A stretch of DNA of 64,000 nt from Streptomyces sp. MMBL 11-1 (GTDB lineage Bacteria; Actinomycetota; Actinomycetes; Streptomycetales; Streptomycetaceae): NCBI RefSeq assembly GCF_028622875.1, contig NZ_CP117709.1, forward strand, positions 2,914,001-2,978,000. The letters are read 5' to 3'. Position 1 is the stretch's first letter. The number at the start of each line of letters is the position of its first letter. Shown in pieces: positions 55,916-64,000 of this stretch. The notes under the pieces are model-generated. The model was not told the origin of the DNA. It did no database searches and saw only the letters and a list, made by a program, of their open reading frames with translations. The position numbers and the translations under genes were made by a program.

Positions 55916-56788
55916 ATGACGAAAACCACAAACAAGTACGCCGACTTCGAGGGCCTGCGCGAGCGGGCGGTGGCGCTGCGCCGGGAGGGGCTCAGCCGCC
56001 GCCAGATCCGCGACCGGCTCCACGTCGACAACAACGACATCCTCAACCGGCTCCTGGAGGGTGAGCCGGCTCCGGAATGGACGAAGCGGCCCCCCGCCAA
56101 GGACGACGTACGGGCGAAGGCCCGGGAATTGCGGCTCCAGGGGATGACGTACGACCAGATCCAGGTGGAGCTGGGGTGCTCCAAAGGGTCCATCTCGCTG
56201 TGGGTGCGGGATCTGCCGAAGCCGGAGCGCAAGCGGACCCGGGAGGAGGCCTCCGCCATCGCACGGCGTGGCTGGGAAGCCACTCTCCAGCAGCGGGACG
56301 CGGAGCGCCGGGAGGCAAAACGCAACGCTTCGAAGGAGGTTGGCGCGATGAGCGAGCGTGAGCTGTTCCTGGTGGGCGTCGCCCTCTACTGGGCAGAGGG
56401 CTCAAAGTCCAAGCCGTACCGCCCTCAGGAGCGGGTCACCTTCGTCAACAGTGACCCCGGCATGATCGAGGTCTTCCTCTCCTGGCTCCGCCTTCTGGGC
56501 GTACCCCTGGAACACCTGCGCTTCCATGTCCACATCCATGAGACCGCAGACATCACAGCAGCCGAGCAGTACTGGATCGCCCTTACGGGCGCCGCCCCTT
56601 CAGCGTTCGGCAAGACGTCTCTCAAGACGCACTCCCCGAAGACGAACCGCAAGAACATCGGCGACAACTACCGAGGCTGCCTTTCTGTGCGTGTCCTAAA
56701 AGGTGCCGACCTGTACCGTCGCATCGAAGGCTCTTGGTACGGCATAGTAGGGGCTGCAAAACGAGCCGATCAAGAGAATCGGACATAA
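55916..56788 (+). CDS. HTH protein with LAGLIDADG-like C-terminus, adjacent to tRNA
   Basis: 290 aa. Two HTH-like repeats (ALRREGLSRRQIRDRLHV, then ELRLQGMTYDQIQVELGCSK) precede an alpha/beta part with LFLVGVALYWAEGSKSK, FVNSDPGMIEVFLSWLRLLG and GCLSVRVLKGADLYRRIEGS. The latter resembles the LAGLIDADG homing-endonuclease fold, although the acidic catalytic residues are not clear. Codons are less GC-rich (3' half) than neighbours. Ends 12 bp before tRNA-Gln, a classic integration point. No function is proven. Confidence 0.65.
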   Translation: MTKTTNKYADFEGLRERAVALRREGLSRRQIRDRLHVDNNDILNRLLEGEPAPEWTKRPPAKDDVRAKARELRLQGMTYDQIQVELGCSKGSISLWVRDLPKPERKRTREEASAIARRGWEATLQQRDAERREAKRNASKEVGAMSERELFLVGVALYWAEGSKSKPYRPQERVTFVNSDPGMIEVFLSWLRLLGVPLEHLRFHVHIHETADITAAEQYWIALTGAAPSAFGKTSLKTHSPKTNRKNIGDNYRGCLSVRVLKGADLYRRIEGSWYGIVGAAKRADQENRT

Positions 56789-56800
56789 GTGGCGATACTA

Positions 56801-56871
56801 TCCCGGGTCGTCTAATGGCAGGACAAATGGTTTTGGTCCATTGAATGAGGGTTCGATTCCTTCCCCGGGAG
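56801..56871 (+). tRNA. tRNA-Gln (anticodon TTG)
   Basis: Acceptor stem TCCCGGG/CCCGGGA (56801-56807 with 56864-56870), anticodon stem AATGG/CCATT, loop TTTTGGT with anticodon TTG at 56833-56835, and a normal T-loop (GGTTCGATTCC). CCA is not fully encoded (GCA follows). It sits directly before glmU. Confidence 0.95.
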
Positions 56872-56978
56872 CACGCCTGCGGGCCCCGACCACACCGGTC
56901 GGGGCCCGCCCCCGTTTCACCCGGAAACACCCCCGGTATCCTGCGGATGACCACCACCCGAAGCCGAAGGGCACATCC

Positions 56979-58427
56979 GTGAGCGCAACCAGCCCGGCAG
57001 CCGTCGTCGTCCTCGCAGCGGGTGAGGGCACCCGCATGAAGTCGAAGACACCCAAGGTCCTGCACGAGATCTCCGGGCGCTCGCTCGTCGGACATGTCGT
57101 CGCCGCCGCCCGTGAGCTGGACCCCCAGCACCTCGTCGTGGTCGTCGGCCATGCCAGCGAGCAGGTCACCGCGCACCTCAACGCCGGCGACGCCCCCGTG
57201 CGCACCGCCTTCCAGGCCGAGCAGAACGGGACCGGGCACGCCGTCCGCATGGGTCTCGAAGAACTGGGCGGCGCCGTCGAGGGCACCGTGATCGTCGTCT
57301 GCGGCGACACCCCCCTGCTGTCCGGCGGGACGCTCGGCGCGCTCGCCGCCACCCACGCCGCCGACGCCAACGCGGTCACCGTCCTGAGCGCCGAGGTCCC
57401 CGACTCCACCGGCTACGGGCGCATCGTGCGCGACCCCGCCATCGGCGCGGTCACCGAGATCGTCGAGCACAAGGACGCCACCGAGGAGCAGCGGGCGATC
57501 CGGGAGATCAACTCCGGGGTGTTCGCGTTCGACGGGCGGCTGTTGGCCGAGGCTCTGGGCAAGGTGCGCACCGACAACAGCCAGGGCGAGGAGTACCTCA
57601 CCGACGTGCTGTCCATCCTGCGCGAGGCCGGGCACCGGGTCGGGGCGTCGGTGGCGGGTGACCACCGGGAGATCCTCGGCATCAACAACCGGCTCCAGCT
57701 GGCCGAGGCGCGCCGGCTGCTGAACGAGCGGCTGCTGGAGCGGGCGATGCTCGCGGGCGTGACCGTGGTGGACCCGTCGTCCACGCTGATCGACGCGACG
57801 GTGACGTACGAGCGGGACGCGGTCGTGCACCCGGGGACGCAGCTGCTGGGGACCACGCACCTCGCGGAGGACAGCGAGGTGGGGCCGAACTCGCGGATCG
57901 AGGACACCGTCGTCGGTGCCGGGGCCCGGGTGGACAACTCCGTGACGCTGTCGGCCGAGGTCGGGGCGGGGGCGCTGGTCGGCCCGTACGCCTATCTGCG
58001 GCCGGGCACGCGGCTGGGGACGAAGGCCAAGGCCGGTACGTACGTGGAGATGAAGAACGCGACGATCGGGGAGGAGACGAAGGTCCCGCATCTGAGTTAC
58101 GTCGGTGACGCGACGATCGGCGACCACACCAACATCGGTGCGGCGAGCGTCTTCGTGAACTACGACGGCGTCGCCAAGCACCACACGACGATCGGCTCCC
58201 ACTGCCGTACCGGTTCGGACAATATGTTTGTGGCGCCCGTCACGGTCGGGGACGGCGTCTACACCGCCGCCGGGTCGGTCATCACCAAGGACGTGCCTGC
58301 CGGTTCGCTGGCCGTGGCGCGGGGCCAGCAGCGGAATATCGAGGGTTGGGTGGCCCGGAAGCGGCCGGGCAGCGCGGCCGCGCAGGCCGCTCAGGCGTCG
58401 TCGCGGGAGACCGACGGGCAAAGCTGA
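56979..58427 (+). CDS. glmU: Bifunctional UDP-N-acetylglucosamine pyrophosphorylase / GlcN-1-P acetyltransferase
   Basis: 482 aa. N-terminal uridylyltransferase domain with VVVLAAGEGTRMKSKTPKVL and FQAEQNGTGHAVRMGLEELG; C-terminal left-handed beta-helix acetyltransferase (VGPNSRIEDTVVGAGARVDN; YVEMKNATIGEETKVPHLSY). Makes UDP-GlcNAc for peptidoglycan. GTG start 56979. First gene of the conserved glmU-prs-rplY-pth block; prs follows 119 bp later. Confidence 0.98.
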   Translation: MSATSPAAVVVLAAGEGTRMKSKTPKVLHEISGRSLVGHVVAAARELDPQHLVVVVGHASEQVTAHLNAGDAPVRTAFQAEQNGTGHAVRMGLEELGGAVEGTVIVVCGDTPLLSGGTLGALAATHAADANAVTVLSAEVPDSTGYGRIVRDPAIGAVTEIVEHKDATEEQRAIREINSGVFAFDGRLLAEALGKVRTDNSQGEEYLTDVLSILREAGHRVGASVAGDHREILGINNRLQLAEARRLLNERLLERAMLAGVTVVDPSSTLIDATVTYERDAVVHPGTQLLGTTHLAEDSEVGPNSRIEDTVVGAGARVDNSVTLSAEVGAGALVGPYAYLRPGTRLGTKAKAGTYVEMKNATIGEETKVPHLSYVGDATIGDHTNIGAASVFVNYDGVAKHHTTIGSHCRTGSDNMFVAPVTVGDGVYTAAGSVITKDVPAGSLAVARGQQRNIEGWVARKRPGSAAAQAAQASSRETDGQS

Positions 58428-58546
58428 CCGGAAACAGGTGCGCCGGTGACGGCGTACCGTGATAGATGCTCACCCATTTCGGCTGGCTCGTTGCACATCG
58501 GGACCTATGCGTGCGGCGCCAGATACACGTCTGAGGAGACTGTGCT

Positions 58547-59524
58547 GTGACCGGGATCAAGACGACCGGCGAGAAGAAACTGATGCTCTTCTCCGGCCGC
58601 GCCCACCCCGAGCTTGCCGAGGAGGTCGCCCATCAGCTGGGAGTCGGTCTCGTGCCGACGAAGGCCTTCGATTTCGCCAACGGTGAGATCTACGTGCGCT
58701 TCCAGGAGTCGGCACGTGGCGCGGACTGCTTCCTGATCCAGAGCCACACGGCTCCGATCAACAAGTGGATCATGGAGCAGTTGATCATGCTGGACGCGCT
58801 GAAGCGCGCTTCGGCCCGCTCCATCACGGTGATCGTGCCGTTCTACGGCTACGCCCGGCAGGACAAGAAGCACCGCGGCCGTGAGCCGATCTCGGCGCGC
58901 ATGGTGGCGGACCTGATGAAGACGGCGGGTGCGGACCGGATCCTCACGGTCGATCTGCACACGGACCAGATCCAGGGCTTCTTCGACGGCCCGGTGGACC
59001 ACCTGTTCGCGCTGCCGATCCTGGCGGACTACGTGGGCGCGAAGGTCGACCGTTCCAAGCTGACGATCGTGTCGCCGGACGCGGGCCGGGTGCGGGTCGC
59101 CGACCGCTGGTGCGACCGGCTGGACGCGCCCCTGGCGATCGTGCACAAGCGCCGCGACAAGGACGTGCCGAACCAGGTCTCGGTCCACGAGGTCGTGGGC
59201 AACGTCGAGGGCCGGGTCTGTGTGCTGGTCGACGACATGATCGACACCGGTGGCACGATCTGCGCCGCGGCGGACGCGCTGTTCGCGCACGGTGCGGAGG
59301 ACGTCATCGTGACGGCGACGCACGGGGTGCTGTCGGGTCCGGCGGCGGACCGGCTGAAGAACTCGAAGGTGAGCGAGTTCGTGTTCACGGACACGCTGCC
59401 GACGCCGGGTGAGCTGGAGCTGGACAAGATCACGGTGCTCTCGATCGCGCCGACGATCGCGCGTGCGGTGCGTGAGGTGTTCGAGGACGGTTCGGTGACG
59501 AGCCTCTTCGAGGAGCAGGGCTGA
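58547..59524 (+). CDS. prs: Ribose-phosphate diphosphokinase (PRPP synthetase)
   Basis: 325 aa. Makes PRPP from ribose-5-P and ATP. Features: KKLMLFSGRAHPELAEEVAH, flexible loop YGYARQDKKHRGREPISARM, catalytic RVADRW region, and PRPP loop VCVLVDDMIDTGGTI. GTG 58547 with GAGGAG 8 nt upstream. Same strand and order as in other streptomycetes. Confidence 0.98.
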   Translation: MTGIKTTGEKKLMLFSGRAHPELAEEVAHQLGVGLVPTKAFDFANGEIYVRFQESARGADCFLIQSHTAPINKWIMEQLIMLDALKRASARSITVIVPFYGYARQDKKHRGREPISARMVADLMKTAGADRILTVDLHTDQIQGFFDGPVDHLFALPILADYVGAKVDRSKLTIVSPDAGRVRVADRWCDRLDAPLAIVHKRRDKDVPNQVSVHEVVGNVEGRVCVLVDDMIDTGGTICAAADALFAHGAEDVIVTATHGVLSGPAADRLKNSKVSEFVFTDTLPTPGELELDKITVLSIAPTIARAVREVFEDGSVTSLFEEQG

Positions 59525-59560
59525 CAGCAGTGACGATCACCCTGGGGTGATCCACTTTGG

Positions 59561-59617
59561 GGTACGGCCTCCCCGCCGGGTAGACTCAGCGAGTTGCTCG
59601 GCGAGGGAGGCCGTACC
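59561..59617. promoter_or_regulatory. rplY promoter flanked by a 13-bp inverted repeat
   Basis: GGTACGGCCTCCC (59561-59573) and GGGAGGCCGTACC (59605-59617) are perfect reverse complements enclosing a TAGACT -10 (59581-59586). Transcription would start inside the palindrome, leaving about 140 nt of leader before rplY. Candidate regulator site or RNA switch. Confidence 0.45.
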
Positions 59618-59733
59618 TGTGTGTACGGCGGTCCGTTATCGACGCGCTCTTCGTAGCAGGCCTGTCGTGGGCCGGGTGACCGTTCGAGATCCGTCACCCC
59701 CGGCGGCTCTCCGTACCTGACGAGGAGTGCAAC

Positions 59734-60318
59734 ATGGCCGAGATCAAGCTCGCCAGCGAGGTCCGTACCGAGTTCGGCAAGGGCGCCGCCCGCCGTGTCC
59801 GTCGTGCCGACCGCGTTCCCGGTGTCGTCTACGGCCACGGTGCCGAGCCCGTCCACGTCACCCTGCCGGGCCACGAGCTGCTGCTCGCGCTGCGCACGGC
59901 CAACGTGCTGATCGGTCTGGAGATCGACGGCAAGGACGCGCTGGTCATCCCGAAGGCCGTCCAGCGTCACCCCCTCAAGGGCACCATCGAGCACGTCGAC
60001 CTGCTGACCGTGAAGCGCGGCGAGAAGGTCGAGGTCGAGATCGCGGTGCACACCGAGGGCGACCTGGCGCCGGGTGCCAACCTGCTGGAGTTCGTCCAGA
60101 ACACGCTGCTCGTCGAGGCCGAGGCCACCCACATCCCCGAGTCCGTGACGGTCTCCGTCGCGGGTCTGGACGCCGGTGACTCGATCCAGGCGAAGGACAT
60201 CGCGCTGCCCAAGGGCTCCGTGCTCGCCGGTGACGAGGACGCCATCGTGATCCAGGTCGTCGCCGCGCAGGCCGAGGAGCCGTCCGCGGACGCGGCCGGC
60301 GAGGCCTCCGAGGCCTGA
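59734..60318 (+). CDS. rplY: 50S ribosomal protein L25 / general stress protein Ctc
   Basis: 194 aa, two-domain L25 (CTC type): KLASEVRTEFGKGAARRVRR, then ADRVPGVVYGHGAEP and LLEFVQNTLLVEAEATHIPE. Binds 5S rRNA. The acidic C-terminal tail (AQAEEPSADAAGEASEA) is common in actinobacteria. Preceded by a long leader and an inverted repeat around the promoter. The ATG is preceded by GAGGAG. Confidence 0.97.
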   Translation: MAEIKLASEVRTEFGKGAARRVRRADRVPGVVYGHGAEPVHVTLPGHELLLALRTANVLIGLEIDGKDALVIPKAVQRHPLKGTIEHVDLLTVKRGEKVEVEIAVHTEGDLAPGANLLEFVQNTLLVEAEATHIPESVTVSVAGLDAGDSIQAKDIALPKGSVLAGDEDAIVIQVVAAQAEEPSADAAGEASEA

Positions 60319-60333
60319 GCCTCGTCGCTCACC

Positions 60334-60423
60334 GTTCCACCCGCATCACCTGTTCCACCCGCATCACCTGTTCTACCCGCATCATCTGTTCCACCTGCAT
60401 CACTTGTTCCACCTGCTTGACTG
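60334..60423. repeat. 18-bp tandem repeat, five copies
   Basis: Consecutive copies of GTTCCACCYGCATCACYT, 18 bp each, start 16 bp after the rplY stop. The period is a multiple of 3 and would encode a six-residue repeat on the minus strand, but no gene is evident. Confidence 0.9.
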
Positions 60424-60425
60424 AC

Positions 60426-60460
60426 GGGGTGGTGGTTCCCTTTCCGGGAGCCACCGCCCC
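60426..60460 (+). terminator. rplY terminator hairpin
   Basis: GGGGTGGTGGTTCCC/GGGAGCCACCGCCCC, 15-bp stem with two G-U pairs and loop TTTCC, followed by GTTTG. Confidence 0.8.
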
Positions 60461-60502
60461 GTTTGCCTGCCATCCCCCTGCGTGCGAGGAGACCGAGCGC
60501 TG

Positions 60503-61096
60503 ATGTCCGACGCCACCGACCCCTGGCTCATCGTGGGCCTGGGCAATCCCGGTCCCGACTACGCGGCGAACCGGCACAACGTCGGGTTCATGGTCGCCGA
60601 TCTGCTGGCGGAGCGGATCGGCGGGAAGTTCAAGCGGGCGCAGAAGGCGCAGGCGCAGGTCGTGGAGGGGCGGGTGGGTCCGCCGGGTCCGGCGAGCCGT
60701 CGGGTGATCCTGGTGAAGCCGATGTCGTACATGAATCTGTCGGGCGGGCCGGTGACGGCGCTGCGGGACTTCTACAAGGTGCCGACGGATCACGTCGTGG
60801 CGGTCCATGACGAGCTGGACGTCGATTACGGGATGCTGCGGCTGAAGCTGGGCGGCGGTGACAACGGGCACAACGGGCTGAAGTCGATGACGAAGGCGAT
60901 GGGCCCGGACTATCACCGGGTGCGGTTCGGGATCGGGCGGCCGCCGGGTCGGATGCAGGTCGCGGATTTCGTGCTGAAGGACTTCTCGTCGGCCGAGCGC
61001 AAGGAGCTGGCGTTCCTGGTGGACAGGTCGGCGGACGCGGTGGAGTGTCTGCTGGCGGAGGGTCTGGAGCGGGCGCAGAGCGCGTACAACTCCTGA
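60503..61096 (+). CDS. pth: Peptidyl-tRNA hydrolase
   Basis: 197 aa. Frees tRNA from prematurely released peptidyl-tRNA. Conserved [20 protein letters not shown] and GFMV (catalytic His in RHNVGF), [11 protein letters not shown], and [20 protein letters not shown] followed by HNGLKS. ATG 60503 starts [12 protein letters not shown]; a GTG at 60482 is an alternative. The 3' end (AYNS-stop) lies in a 45-bp repeat. Confidence 0.97.
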   Translation: MSDATDPWLIVGLGNPGPDYAANRHNVGFMVADLLAERIGGKFKRAQKAQAQVVEGRVGPPGPASRRVILVKPMSYMNLSGGPVTALRDFYKVPTDHVVAVHDELDVDYGMLRLKLGGGDNGHNGLKSMTKAMGPDYHRVRFGIGRPPGRMQVADFVLKDFSSAERKELAFLVDRSADAVECLLAEGLERAQSAYNS

Positions 61097-61186
61097 GTCC
61101 CGGCCTCGGTCGCCGTGTCTTCCGCCGCGTACAACTCCTGGGCCCCGGCCATGGTCGCCGTGTCGTCCGCCGCGTACAACTCCTGA
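61082..61186. repeat. 45-bp tandem repeat covering the end of pth
   Basis: Units beginning GCGTACAACTCCTG at 61082, 61127 and 61172 (the third only partial). The first unit contains the last codons and the TGA of pth; later units carry copies of the same terminal sequence. Confidence 0.9.
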
Positions 61187-61261
61187 CATTCCTGGTGCTG
61201 GTGGGGCGTTTTTCGGCCACAGGTTGACCGCGGGTGGGGGTCTGGCCAAGGATCGGCCCCC

Positions 61262-61732
61262 ATGAAGCGGAGCTCTTCCCAGCGTGCGGCGCTCGCGGGC
61301 CGTCGGGCGGCCATGGGGCTGGTGGTCCTGGTGCTGCTGGTCGCGGGTGCGTGGTCGTCGTGGAACACGGCGCACCACATCGTTCTGGCCAAGGGCCGTG
61401 ACCACGGCACCGTGACGGTGACGGGGTGCGGCGAGGAGAAGTGCACCGGTTCGTTCGAGCCGGACGCGGTGTCGCGGGAGCGTTCGCGGGTGAGCGTGGA
61501 CCGGTCCGTCGCGGCGCGGGAGGGGGATCGTTTCCCCGTGGTGGTGAAGCCCGGCTCCGATGCGGTGGTCCGCACGGGGGTGCCGGGCTTTCTGCATGCG
61601 TGGATGCCGTTGGGCGGGGCGATGGTGCTGGCCGCGTTCGTGATCGGCGGCGGGCTGCGGATGTCGCGGACGGCGTGGGGTGCCGGTACGGCGGGGGCGG
61701 CCCTGCTGGTGGCGACGTTCGTCGCGCTGTAG
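61262..61732 (+). CDS. Small membrane protein (156 aa), hypothetical
   Basis: One span near the start (LVVLVLLVAGAWSSW), an extracytoplasmic part with a Cys pair (VTGCGEEKCTGSF) and C-terminal spans (MPLGGAMVLAAFVIGGGL; AGTAGAALLVATFVAL). No family is recognised. Conserved-looking but of unknown role; lies between pth and ppc. Confidence 0.7.
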   Translation: MKRSSSQRAALAGRRAAMGLVVLVLLVAGAWSSWNTAHHIVLAKGRDHGTVTVTGCGEEKCTGSFEPDAVSRERSRVSVDRSVAAREGDRFPVVVKPGSDAVVRTGVPGFLHAWMPLGGAMVLAAFVIGGGLRMSRTAWGAGTAGAALLVATFVAL

Positions 61733-61762
61733 CAGGGCCGCCCCGTTCCGGCGTGGGTCCGG

Positions 61763-64000
<2,238 letters not shown>

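Overview
This window is chromosomal DNA from a high-GC actinomycete, almost certainly a Streptomyces. The evidence is GC-rich codon use with frequent GTG starts, WHG-type TetR, Scr1-type XRE/DUF397 and SCO6745-type families, a conservon (cvnA-D plus P450), and the gene order glmU-prs-rplY-pth with ppc nearby. All assignments come from reading translations and motifs; no database search was run.

Layout. 1-9,088 (mostly minus strand): a secreted Rpf-like transglycosylase with LysM, a P450 coupled to MazG, a SurA-like lipoprotein, a soluble Ser/Thr kinase coupled to a small membrane protein, and a stand-alone HTH-MTase-specificity DNA methylase. 9,300-16,600: lipoproteins, an isochorismatase-fold hydrolase coupled to an acetyltransferase, a GNAT protein, an HNH nuclease lipoprotein, a SCO6745-type protein divergent from a TetR regulator, and a nucleotidyltransferase preceded by a strongly structured leader. 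16,755-20,288: mfd, with tandem repeats in its upstream region. 21,000-25,440: accessory genes (LuxR-type regulator, secreted beta-propeller, I36 inhibitor, nucleotidyltransferase, helicase relic). 25,585-31,400: an FtsX-type ABC exporter and an MFS pump. 31,756-38,179: a CRISPR locus of type I-E character without cas genes, in which the leader and the start of an arsR gene are duplicated. The two leader copies flank a 3.5-kb island holding XRE and DUF6879 regulatory genes, two tiny ORFs and a PIMT-like methyltransferase. 38,212-40,850: lipoprotein, anti-sigma-like ATPase and XRE/DUF397 pair. 41,620-47,819: a conservon with a P450 lacking the ExxR arginine, and a second P450 facing it. 47,997-54,041: a coiled-coil protein and a cluster joining three nuclease/deaminase domains with three SUKH-type immunity domains. 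54,160-64,000: orphan histidine kinase, HTH/LAGLIDADG-like protein beside tRNA-Gln, then glmU, prs, rplY, pth and ppc (cut by the window end).

The two most interesting regions are: (i) the island at 33,184-36,709, where a 44-codon peptide gene is translationally coupled (ATGA) to a methyltransferase resembling the PIMT enzymes that modify RiPPs, so it could be a two-gene imiditide-like pathway, lodged where a duplicated CRISPR array would be; and (ii) the SUKH/deaminase/WHH cluster at 49,172-54,041, where putative toxin-type enzyme domains and immunity domains are fused or adjacent and no secretion signal is visible. A three-helix leader RNA before the nucleotidyltransferase at 15,745 is a third candidate for something undescribed.
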